This document shows positions 1-8,884 of a stretch of 64,000 nucleotides of DNA, in pieces (position 1 is the stretch's first letter; each line of letters opens with the position of its first letter). The DNA comes from Limnomonas spitsbergensis (lineage: Eukaryota > Chlorophyta > Chlorophyceae > Chlamydomonadales): positions 496,001-560,000 of the forward strand of contig JAYJMM010000072.1 of the NCBI GenBank assembly GCA_037349105.1, read 5' to 3'. The notes under the pieces were generated by a model. That model made no database searches. It was not told where the DNA came from and worked only from the letters and a program-made list of their open reading frames with translations. Made by a program: the position numbers and the translations under genes.

Positions 1-2
1 TG

Positions 3-3000
3 TTCAGAGGAGCAGGGGAGGTAGGCATCGAGGAGGAATTGGAGGCCTTGAGGAACCAGCCGAGTATGGGACACTGGCTGGTGGGCAGGCGCGGCGCCTA
101 TGCGGAGGAACCCACGGCTGCCACCGACGACCCTATCCAGGATGGGGAGCCAGAATGGACCCAGGCGGCATTTGTCACCACATTTGGGGCAGCGGCAGCC
201 TCATGGGAATTGCTGGAGCACGTGGACGACTTGGGGGTATCAGCACTGGAATCTGAGCCTAGGGGACGGGCAGAGCCCCAGGCACCCCTAGACAATATCG
301 GCACACCGCTCGCGGAGGACTTAGACAGCAGGAACCCAGAGTTCAGCGACGACTTTTCAGAGGGTCCACCACCACTGGTGGAGATCACTGAGTCAGATGA
401 GGAGTGGTACGAGGGAGGAGCCATGCCCCCGGACCAGGATAGCGTCGCCAGAGCAGAGGCTCGAGATGCAGAGGGAAATTATATGCCATCCGACAGTGGC
501 CCAGGACCAGGGAGTCCAAGGTACGACCTAGTGGAAGAGCTGCCACAGCTGCGGCGCGCGTGGATGCGCAGCGTCTTTCAGGAGCAAGCAGCGATGGAGG
601 AGCGCAGAAGCAGGAGGGCCGCTATAGAGCTCAGTAACGAGATCACACTAGAAGAGGAGGCACACCAGGTCGCAGTGGGGGTCAGCCCGCGGCAGGCAGC
701 AGACCAGCACGCTTGCAAGCCCAAGGGGACAGCAGCAGGCGAGGTGAGCAGCAGGCGCCCAGGGGACGCCCAGATCAACCCGCCAGCACAGGCAGCAGCA
801 AGGGAGCCCTGGGGCGACCCGGCAGCATACAGCACGGGACGATGGGTGGCAGTGCTAAGGAACTTCGTGGATCAGCTGGACGTGCTACGAAGGCAGGAAA
901 TGGGGCAGCAAGAGGCAAGCCAGGAGGCTAGCCTGCTGTTCCGACTCAGAATGCTGCCACAGCCCGATCCGGACCCCAGGATGGGAGGTTACAGCAGGGC
1001 GGTCAGGGAGCTACAGGAGGAGCTGACGGAGAGAATATCAGCCCTCAACACGATGGGAGCAAAAGGAGCGGACACCCAACAGCCGTCGGACAGCCGCAGC
1101 AACCAAGCCCAAACCGGCAGGGGGGGGGACCTTGCAAGGAGGGTTGCCAGCGCGCGGGAAACCGTACGACGGGGCTGTGGGCCAGAGGAGCCCGCGGGTG
1201 CAGGCAGCAGCGAAGCTGTGCAGCGCGCCACTCACAGGCAGGAGCGGCTGGCACAATGCAGCACAGGACAGATCCCAGGAGCAGGGCCAGAAAGGGCCAG
1301 TGCGGTTTGGGCTGACACTGCCAAGTTGCAAGGGAAAAAGTCAAAGAAGGCTAGGCGACGCGCAGGAAAGGCGCAGAGGGCGACCGCGGACAGGAACCGT
1401 GGCAGCAGACCAGGAATGGACTGCCCAGTCCTGCCACTCAGGATCAGCCAGGTAGACCTGGAGATCACATGGGCCAGAGGGCAGCAGAGGCCAGCGCAGA
1501 GTGCAGAGCCATGCGTACAGCCCACAGAGCACCTGCCGCAGCAACCCACGAGGAAGATGCCAGCTTGCAGAGGACTCCTCACCTGTACAGCATTTAAGGG
1601 GATCCTTACGGGGACGCTCCATCTGATACTGGTGTGGCTCCTGCTGTCGGTGTGTGTGCCGGGGGCGCGAGCCACCGAGCAGGGAGTAAGAGGAGGAGGA
1701 TTTACAGCAGGCCAAGGGGCTTTTGTGTCTGGAAAGGAGGCAGCAGCGAAGCTGTCGTCTGGATGGTTGCGCCCACCAGCAGTCAGCCCCATGGGGGGTG
1801 CCAGCAGGAGGGGTGCCTGCAGCCAGCAGGAGAGCTGGCACAGCGGCAACACCGCTGGCGGGGAAGAGCCGCCCGCGGAGGACGAACCGCAGGCGGCTGA
1901 GATGATTGACATGTTCCAGCCGGGGGGAGTAGTGGAGCCACCCGCGGAGTACGTCAAGACCAAGGAGGGGTGGCTGCTGGGCCAGCACCCCGACTTCACT
2001 GCGGAGCAGCAGGAGAGCCTGGAGCAGAGCCTCCGGGATCGCCAAGGGGCATTCGCTTACTCCATGGAGGATCTACCAGGCTACTGCGGCACGCAGGGTG
2101 AGTTTACGCTGGCTTTAGAAGACGAGGTCAGTTCGTGCTTTCAGAAGTCCAGGGATATGCCACCGCCTAAGGCGGCGATTTTTAAGGAAAAGTGTCAGCC
2201 GATGATTGAGGCAGGCATCATAGTCAAGGTACCCCAGGGGGGGCCTATCAAGTTTGCAGCCAACTCAGTAGTAGCAGCCAAGAAGAGTGCTGAGACTGGG
2301 GAGTGGACTGACCACCGGATAGCGCACGATATGCGCAGGTTAAACCTGCGTACGGCTAAGCAGGAATTTGCCATCCCCAGGATGGAGACTATTTTTCAGA
2401 ACCTAAGAACTGCCAAGATATTCAGCAAGGTTGATCTCCGGTCGGGGTTCATGCAGATCCCTATAAAGGTCGAGGACCAACCTAAGACAGCTTTCTGGAT
2501 GGGACCTGAGCTTTGGATGTACACAAAGCTCAACTTCGGTCTGCGCAATGGGCCGCCCTTCTTTCAGCGTATGATGGAAGAGGAGATTGCCAGGGCAGGC
2601 CTGAGTGCGTTCTGTGTTGCATTCATTCATGACGTACTGGTGTACAGCGATACGCCTGCAGAACACATCAGGCATGTAGAACTGATGTTGGACATGCTCC
2701 ACAGTGTGGGATTAAGGGCGCACCCCGACAAGTCCCTGTTTGGGTGTGCAACGGTGGAGTACCTGGGTCACAATGTGTCGGCCCAGGGGCTCACGCCGCA
2801 CGCAGCTAAGATAGCAGCGGTTATGGCGCTGCCAGAGCCCGCATCGGTGAAAAACATTCAGGAGGTCATGGGATTCTTGAATTTCTACCGGTGCTACGTC
2901 CTGGACTTCTCGAAAAAGGCGGCATGCATCAACGCATTGCTGGTCCAGGGGGTCCCGTTTGTGTGGGGGCCAGAGCAGTCGCAGGCGTTCCAGTTGATCA

Positions 3001-6000
3001 AAACAGAGATGTGCGAGGGCGGAAGAGTCCTGCGCAGACCAGATTACAGTGGGACAGGGCCAGACGGCAAGGGGCCGCCACGGCCATTCTTATTGTACAC
3101 AGATTTCTCTAAGCAAGGCATAGGCGCCGTGCTAGGGCAGTGTGATGACAGCGGGCGGGAGTATATGGTGGCATGCACGTCCAGATCCCTGAACAAGAGC
3201 GAGAGGAACTATTCCTCGTTCCAGGGGGAGATGCTGGCCGCAGTGTATGCAGCACGCACATACCGCCACATGCTGTTTGGGTGCAAGGTGCATCTCATCA
3301 CTGACCATGAGCCGCTCACTTACCTCATGGACAACCAGACGTTGGTGGGCCAGCACGCTAGGTGGGCTCTCATGCTTCAAGAGCTGGACATTACCATTGT
3401 CCACCGCTCAGGAGCATGCCACCAGAATGCGGACATCCCGTCCAGATCGCCCCTCCCATCCTCAGCTGACCGCACGGGGGCCAGGCTTGATACAGTCACT
3501 CCCGAGCCAGCAGTCAGGGAGGAGGCAAGTGGGAAGCAGGTAGCTTTGCTCACGGGGTTGGGCAGAGTGAACCAGTGGCATGCAGACCAGATAGTGCGCA
3601 TGGCGCAGGAGGGCAGAAGGAGAGTACAGATGTTGCGAGCTGCAGAGGCAGCTTGCGTGACAGCGCCGGTGGGGCAGGAGATATCCTCTGCCGCCACTGA
3701 CGACGATGAACAGGCACAGCCTGTCAGTACAGCAGAACAGGCGTTCAGCAACAGGGAGCGGTCCAGGACAATGATCAGTGATGTTCTTGCTGACCTGCCT
3801 CGGGTGACGCCCCCTCATTTACTTGCAGGCCTGGACACAGCTTGCCTGTCGAGTGGGGCTGTGCAGGCCATGGAGACCGAGGGAGTCGTCCTTTTCGAGC
3901 CCTTTGGAGGTATGTGCTCAGGGCTGGAAATGGTGCTCAGGGCAGGTATCCCAGTGGTGCAGTACTTGTATGCCGATATCAGTGAGGAAGTCAGAGAGAT
4001 CGCAGGGGGTCGCCTGTTGCAGTTGCACAGGAGATACCCTCAGTTGCTTCCGGTCAAAGCGTTTGATAAGGCTTTCAGAGCGTTGCCCCAAGATGTGTAT
4101 GCCATTACGGCAGAGCACCTCAAGGAGGCGGGTGCCCAGGAGGGGCGCCAGTGGTTCATGGTAGCAGGCTGGGAGTGCCAGGACCTCTCGTCAGCTGGCA
4201 AGGGGCGTGGGCTCGCGGGAGAGAGAAGCAAGTCTTTCTTCCCGTTAGTCAAGCTGTTGGGTACACTACAGTTCCTGCAGGGGCCTAGGCCGCCAGCGTA
4301 CCTGATTGAGAATGTGGCAATGCAATTGAATCAGAAGAGTGTGAAGGCCAGTGTTGAGGCTTTTCAGGAGGTGTGCAGGATTCTGGGGACACCGGCGTTG
4401 TTTGACGCAGCGCAGGTGGGATCTTACGCCCACCGCACCCGCAACTATTGGGGGAATATCGCCCCCGCAGCAGATATTGAGTTTGTGATTCGTGCGTCGA
4501 CCAGACCCCACGAGGGGATAGTAGACGACATTCTGGACAAGGGCAGCAAGGCCCAGGTAGTCTCATGTCCGGACAATGGGGGGTACCGCATCAACGTAAC
4601 AGGCCAGCCCAGGAAGGTGCTGCCATGTTTGATGGCCACGCCCTCATCATATTCTTTTCGGAACGGGCAAAATGGGATGGTGTACAGACCCATGGGGGAC
4701 TTGCAGGAGCCCAACGCAAACGAGCGTGAACGAGCCATGGGGTACGCTGTGGGGTCCACATTGCCGCGCCCAGACTTCCCAGAGGCAGCCAGACGGGCAG
4801 CCTTGGGCAGGTGCATGGATTCATGGGCACTAGGAGCATGGCTCAATGTGGCACTTGAGTGTGCTAAAATCATTCCAGCAGAATTGACACGCAGGGCAAA
4901 GCTGCCAGGCCAGGACAGGGACCCAGTGCTGGGGGCGACTTTAATGTCCAGCCACTATGCCCTTGCTACTGCAGGAAACGCGTGCTCTGGCAGCGGGGAA
5001 GCGGCCGCGTCATACAGGCAGTGCCTGGGAGAATCGGCTGCGGCAGACTGGGCCGACGCGGCACAGGAACCAGGTGGGAACACGCCTGAGGAACAAGTTG
5101 ATGTTGGAATCAAAGTGACCAGGGACACAGAGGGTGAGAAGGACCAGCCAGGTTGTCCTGCAGGACCATCGGCTAGGATTGATGTGTGGGCAGATGAGCC
5201 CGTCTTGAGGTTCCTCCGTGAGAGGACATATGTTCAGGGAACAGAACTAGGAGAACAGACCAGAATACAGCGCAGAGCAGCGTCATTCCAGTGGGAATCA
5301 GAGAGGGGAGGAGTCCTGATGAGACTCATGCCTGATGGTAGACGTTGTGTGGTGCCCAGGCCAGAAGACAGGCTAGCAGTGATCCAGACAGCGCATGCAG
5401 GTACGGGCCATTTTGGCAGCCACCGCACGGCTTTCATGGTCATGCAGCAGCATTGGTGGCGGGGGCTTCGAGCAGCAGTCAAGAAGGCGGTGCAGGAATG
5501 CGGTGTGTGTGACAGGGCCAGGGCATCCACGTTCAATCACATACAGCCCAACCTGCACCCGCTACCCATTGAGGGGTTGTTTTTCCGGTGGGGAGTGGAC
5601 ATGTGTGGTCCATTCACGACCACTCCCAGGGGAAATCGGTTTGTGATGGTGTGTGTGGAGCATTACTCCAAATGGGTCGAGTTGATCCCCATTCCAAGCA
5701 AGGCGTCTGATGTGACGGCCTTGGCATTCTTTCAAAATGTTGTCGCACGTTTCGGGGGATGCGCAGAAGTGGTGACAGACCAGGGAACAGAGTTCCAGGG
5801 TGAATTTCAGGACATGTTGTTGGACTGCTTTATTGACCATCGCACCACTTCTGCCAACCACCCCCAGGCAGACGGGCTTTCAGAACGGGCTGTCCAGACC
5901 CTCAAGGCAGGCCTGCGCAAGTGCTGCGAGGAGGGCAGCAGCGACGAGTCCTGGGACAAGATGGTGCCCTGGGTAGCCCTCGGCTTCCGATGCTCGCCGC

Positions 6001-6986
6001 AGCAGGCCACGCGCATGGCGCCGTACGAGGTGCTGTACGGGCAGAGACCCACCTTTCCCTCCAGGGTGGGGGCGGACCTCTGGAGCACAGCCAAGGTGAC
6101 AACAGCAGAGGAAGCGGCAGACCTACTCTTGGCCAGAGTGGCCAGGATCAAAGAGGCACTGCCAGTCGCGGGTGAGCATCTGAAAATTGCGCAGCACCGC
6201 GACAAGCTGCGATATGCACGCATTCGTGGGGGAGGGTATGTCCCCCAGGTCAGGCGTTTTGCAGAGGGAGATTACGTGTATGTGAAGTATTCATCAGAGC
6301 GACGCAGCCTCGATCCCAAGGCCAGGCCTGAGATCCTCAGGGTAAAAACACTGGGGGCGACGGGAACCTTGGTGTTGGAGGGGGCAGATGGCCTCACAGT
6401 AACAGAGAATGCTGTCAATTGTTCTCCATGCCACTTGCCCAACCTCAAGGGAGTGGTTGATTTCAGCACCGCCAGACCCAATAACAGCCTGTCCTGCGAG
6501 GTGTGCCAGCTGCCTGATCGCGGAGAGGTGATGCTTTTGTGTGATGCCTGCAATACAGGTTGGCACATGGATTGCTTGGTACCAGTACTCGAGGAGGTGC
6601 CTGAGGGCGAGTGGTTGTGCCCACACTGCACACCTGATGACAAGGGAGCTGGGCCCGCTGCAGTAGCAGGGCCCGCCACAGAGGATCGCAGTTTGCATGT
6701 CCAAGGACGACCGAGCCCAGCAGCCAGAGCGGCTGCCAGGACAGCCCAGGAGGCCAACGTCATGGACAGGCCTGAGGTGGAAGTCATGGCCACCAACCCA
6801 GCAACAAGGCAAATGGAGCGGGGCATCGCAAGACCAATGGCGAACGGGTTGTATGACATCTCGTACACCACTGGCCGGGGAGAGGCCAATGTCACCCCGA
6901 GAGCAGTTACAAGAAGGGTTAAGGTGGCCAAAGAAGCAGCAAGGGAGGAAGAGGAGTCAGCCCTTGAGGAGCTTACCGAGACCTGA
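3..6986 (+). CDS. Ty3/gypsy-type retrotransposon polyprotein with embedded DNA methyltransferase and PHD finger (5' partial)
   Basis: One frame stays open from the left edge to a TGA at 6984-6986, so the N-terminus lies outside the window. Residues are numbered from the codon at 39. Order: an acidic and basic low-complexity region (1-510); a hydrophobic stretch (about 513-543); reverse transcriptase (about 707-920; KVDLRSGFMQIPI is seen); RNase H (about 1017-1137; YTDFSKQGIGAVL, TDHEPLTYL); a C5-cytosine methyltransferase (about 1280-1610); integrase with an H2C2 zinc site (1786-1828) and a D1854, D1914, E1949 triad; and a C4HC3 PHD finger (2153-2197). The RT-RNaseH-integrase order is that of Ty3/gypsy. 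No aspartic protease motif is visible, so it may lie upstream. The RT active-site box reads FIHD, with His864 where the family has Asp, so this copy is probably inactive in reverse transcription although the frame is unbroken. Confidence 0.93.
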   Translation, partial: FRGAGEVGIEEELEALRNQPSMGHWLVGRRGAYAEEPTAATDDPIQDGEPEWTQAAFVTTFGAAAASWELLEHVDDLGVSALESEPRGRAEPQAPLDNIGTPLAEDLDSRNPEFSDDFSEGPPPLVEITESDEEWYEGGAMPPDQDSVARAEARDAEGNYMPSDSGPGPGSPRYDLVEELPQLRRAWMRSVFQEQAAMEERRSRRAAIELSNEITLEEEAHQVAVGVSPRQAADQHACKPKGTAAGEVSSRRPGDAQINPPAQAAAREPWGDPAAYSTGRWVAVLRNFVDQLDVLRRQEMGQQEASQEASLLFRLRMLPQPDPDPRMGGYSRAVRELQEELTERISALNTMGAKGADTQQPSDSRSNQAQTGRGGDLARRVASARETVRRGCGPEEPAGAGSSEAVQRATHRQERLAQCSTGQIPGAGPERASAVWADTAKLQGKKSKKARRRAGKAQRATADRNRGSRPGMDCPVLPLRISQVDLEITWARGQQRPAQSAEPCVQPTEHLPQQPTRKMPACRGLLTCTAFKGILTGTLHLILVWLLLSVCVPGARATEQGVRGGGFTAGQGAFVSGKEAAAKLSSGWLRPPAVSPMGGASRRGACSQQESWHSGNTAGGEEPPAEDEPQAAEMIDMFQPGGVVEPPAEYVKTKEGWLLGQHPDFTAEQQESLEQSLRDRQGAFAYSMEDLPGYCGTQGEFTLALEDEVSSCFQKSRDMPPPKAAIFKEKCQPMIEAGIIVKVPQGGPIKFAANSVVAAKKSAETGEWTDHRIAHDMRRLNLRTAKQEFAIPRMETIFQNLRTAKIFSKVDLRSGFMQIPIKVEDQPKTAFWMGPELWMYTKLNFGLRNGPPFFQRMMEEEIARAGLSAFCVAFIHDVLVYSDTPAEHIRHVELMLDMLHSVGLRAHPDKSLFGCATVEYLGHNVSAQGLTPHAAKIAAVMALPEPASVKNIQEVMGFLNFYRCYVLDFSKKAACINALLVQGVPFVWGPEQSQAFQLIKTEMCEGGRVLRRPDYSGTGPDGKGPPRPFLLYTDFSKQGIGAVLGQCDDSGREYMVACTSRSLNKSERNYSSFQGEMLAAVYAARTYRHMLFGCKVHLITDHEPLTYLMDNQTLVGQHARWALMLQELDITIVHRSGACHQNADIPSRSPLPSSADRTGARLDTVTPEPAVREEASGKQVALLTGLGRVNQWHADQIVRMAQEGRRRVQMLRAAEAACVTAPVGQEISSAATDDDEQAQPVSTAEQAFSNRERSRTMISDVLADLPRVTPPHLLAGLDTACLSSGAVQAMETEGVVLFEPFGGMCSGLEMVLRAGIPVVQYLYADISEEVREIAGGRLLQLHRRYPQLLPVKAFDKAFRALPQDVYAITAEHLKEAGAQEGRQWFMVAGWECQDLSSAGKGRGLAGERSKSFFPLVKLLGTLQFLQGPRPPAYLIENVAMQLNQKSVKASVEAFQEVCRILGTPALFDAAQVGSYAHRTRNYWGNIAPAADIEFVIRASTRPHEGIVDDILDKGSKAQVVSCPDNGGYRINVTGQPRKVLPCLMATPSSYSFRNGQNGMVYRPMGDLQEPNANERERAMGYAVGSTLPRPDFPEAARRAALGRCMDSWALGAWLNVALECAKIIPAELTRRAKLPGQDRDPVLGATLMSSHYALATAGNACSGSGEAAASYRQCLGESAAADWADAAQEPGGNTPEEQVDVGIKVTRDTEGEKDQPGCPAGPSARIDVWADEPVLRFLRERTYVQGTELGEQTRIQRRAASFQWESERGGVLMRLMPDGRRCVVPRPEDRLAVIQTAHAGTGHFGSHRTAFMVMQQHWWRGLRAAVKKAVQECGVCDRARASTFNHIQPNLHPLPIEGLFFRWGVDMCGPFTTTPRGNRFVMVCVEHYSKWVELIPIPSKASDVTALAFFQNVVARFGGCAEVVTDQGTEFQGEFQDMLLDCFIDHRTTSANHPQADGLSERAVQTLKAGLRKCCEEGSSDESWDKMVPWVALGFRCSPQQATRMAPYEVLYGQRPTFPSRVGADLWSTAKVTTAEEAADLLLARVARIKEALPVAGEHLKIAQHRDKLRYARIRGGGYVPQVRRFAEGDYVYVKYSSERRSLDPKARPEILRVKTLGATGTLVLEGADGLTVTENAVNCSPCHLPNLKGVVDFSTARPNNSLSCEVCQLPDRGEVMLLCDACNTGWHMDCLVPVLEEVPEGEWLCPHCTPDDKGAGPAAVAGPATEDRSLHVQGRPSPAARAAARTAQEANVMDRPEVEVMATNPATRQMERGIARPMANGLYDISYTTGRGEANVTPRAVTRRVKVAKEAAREEEESALEELTET
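3876..4866 (+). other. C5-cytosine DNA methyltransferase domain within the retrotransposon polyprotein
   Basis: This domain lies between RNase H and integrase in the same frame. Recognisable C5-methyltransferase motifs in order: motif I FEPFGGMCSGLEMVL (nt 3888 on; SAM binding), motif IV GWECQDLSSAG with the candidate catalytic Cys1380 (nt 4176-4178), motif VI ENV (nt 4308-4316), motif VIII HRTRNYWGN (near nt 4431), and a C-terminal motif X-like segment with GYAVG and the following LGRCMDSW. The ECQDLS form recalls the PCNDLS of DNMT3-type enzymes more than the PCQ-FS of DNMT1 or bacterial enzymes, but the Pro before Cys is Glu here. All catalytic landmarks are present, so activity is plausible. 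Assignment to DNMT3/DRM rather than another clade is an inference. Confidence 0.85.
6495..6629 (+). other. PHD finger at the C-terminus of the retrotransposon integrase
   Basis: Residues 2153-2197 show a Cys4-His-Cys3 pattern: CEVC, then CDAC, then a His in GWHMDC, then CPHC at the end, with the conserved W of EWLCPHC. PHD fingers bind histone H3 tails. The finger follows the integrase core and a GPY/F-like region, the position where chromoviruses carry a chromodomain, so a role in choosing integration sites is inferred. Confidence 0.85.
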
Positions 6987-8760
6987 AGCCGAGCCCAGAG
7001 CGGCAAGGCCGCTGAGCACGTGACGTCACCCACGCCGTAACTGGCAAGGAGCGGGCAGGCGCCTACAGAGCAGAAATGCAGACGCAGCGAGGCTTGTCCT
7101 AGTACCCGGTAGGCAGTGGGCCGGCAGCCAGCGGACCGAAGACGGAAGATGCAGGAGTAGAGTTACGGCAGCTTAATGAAAATTTGTTTCTCAAACACCG
7201 TAGCAGCAAGGCTACGGTAGTACATATGTTATGAAGATGATGAGCGAGGAGAATTAGTCAACTCGGGCAATGATAACACAGCAGGGGGCGGGTCACGCTG
7301 CTACGGCGCACATTTCCTGTGGCCTTTGAAGACCAGGCGGCTATGGCGCAGTGGGGCGAGAGCAGCGGTTGTTCTTAGCTTGACCTGATAACTTTGAAAT
7401 TTCTCTGTTTGCTAGCCAGTAGTGGGCTGAACAGCTTGAATTTGTAGGATTCTGCGCATTGCGCTTCAGCTGAAACTTGGTGGATTTTTTTTAGTTCTGA
7501 TTGAAGAAGGCCTGAACCAGGCAAATTTGTAGAAGACCGGAACCAGGCAGATTTGCAGATGATGATTTGAGCTTCTACGTACATATTTTTCCAGAAGTTC
7601 TTTCAGTACCACCCCTTTTCCGGCTCCCCGCGCATGCCTGGAGGGCTTAACGCTGGGGAGCGGGGGGCGAGTAAAGTAGTAGGGGCGGTACCCACGAGAC
7701 GGAGACTTCTAGGCAGAGACATCCAGTTAGGGACTTCCTGTTACAGTTATCTTGTTAACACGCTCTTGTCTGAAGTACAAGGAGCATGAGTGTACGGTGA
7801 TGTACCGTGTTTGTGAGTAGAGGACACCTCTCTAAGGTGTCCTGACCGGAGTTTACGGTATTTACCATAGTAACTGCTTTATGGTGCGACAGCTGTCACA
7901 GTATATTACAGTATACGTGACAGAACCGTTTAGACCGCAGTTAGCGGTCTCGGTGACTCCGCAGCTTCTCTGCGGAGTCTCCGGATTTGAGCTGAGACCT
8001 AGAAACCCGCTTACGCAGGGAGATTTGACAGGTTCTACCGTACTCTGAATTGGGCCTGCCGGGTCCCTGTATCCCGGCAATTGCCTAAACTAGCTACTTC
8101 GTCCCTTTCTAAAGGACAGACCTCTATTGTAAACAGCACCGGCCGTCATCCTCGCATGAGACCTTCAGCTTACACATAAGTCAGTACCTAACCAGAGTCA
8201 AGCCTAGATCAGCCTCAGCTGAGATAGCTGGAGACAAGTACCACAGTCAGAGAGCCGAGACCCTGCCGAAGAAGAAGTACGCAGTCTACGTCCCGTCACC
8301 CTCACCGCGAGTCACGCGGTAAGTGCCCTTAACATAGCCCAGCTGGATCGCGCCCAGACGGCCAGAAGGCCTATGCCCCTAAGTCAATTGCTATATATAC
8401 AAATAACCAGTTAGCTGCTTAACTCGCTGAGCACTCGCAGCCAGTGAAGAGTCACTGAGCCTGCCCGTAGGCGTCCATCACTGACGTGAGGAAAGAAGTC
8501 CGCCACGGACCTGAAGCGCACATCGCGAGTAAAGTAGTAGGGGCGGTACCCACGAGACGGAGACTTCTAGGCAGAGACATCCAGTTAGGGACTTCATGTT
8601 ACAGTTATCTTGTTAACACGCTCTTGTCTGAAGTACAAGGAGCATGAGTGTACGGTGATGTACCGTGTTTGTGAGTAGAGGACACCTCTCTAAGGTGTCC
8701 TGACCGGAGTTTACGGTATTTACCATAGTATTGCAGTTACTGCTTTATGGTGCGACATCT
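6987..8760 (+). mobile_element. 3' noncoding and probable LTR region of the retrotransposon
   Basis: No coding sequence is seen. Two direct copies of about 225-233 bp lie at 7667-7891 and 8525-8757, nearly identical except for a short insertion near the end of the second copy. A purine-rich run (about 7654-7671, GGGGAGCGGGGGGCGAG) just before the first copy could be the polypurine tract, making 7667 the possible start of a 3' LTR. LTR boundaries cannot be fixed because the 5' LTR is outside the window. The 858-bp offset between copies could be an internal duplication in one LTR or a second partial LTR. A dyad-rich stretch (7885-7925) lies within it. Confidence 0.5.
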
Positions 8761-8884
8761 TACAAGGACATGGTAAACGAGCGGCAACAATGACTCCTAG
8801 ATTAAATCTTGCACGTTCTTCAGCCAGCCTGGCAGCAGCATGAGCAGACAGCCTGGTTGTGGCCACCAGCTTAGGATTGCGTGA

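Noticed and set aside
1232..1999. Long antisense open frames within the retrotransposon (also 6272-7033)
   Set aside because: They are shadows of the GC-rich polyprotein frame with no recognisable domain.
1..8760. Placing full LTRs, target-site duplication and primer binding site for the retrotransposon
   Set aside because: The 5' end is outside the window, so the boundaries cannot be supported; only the 3' direct repeats are reported.
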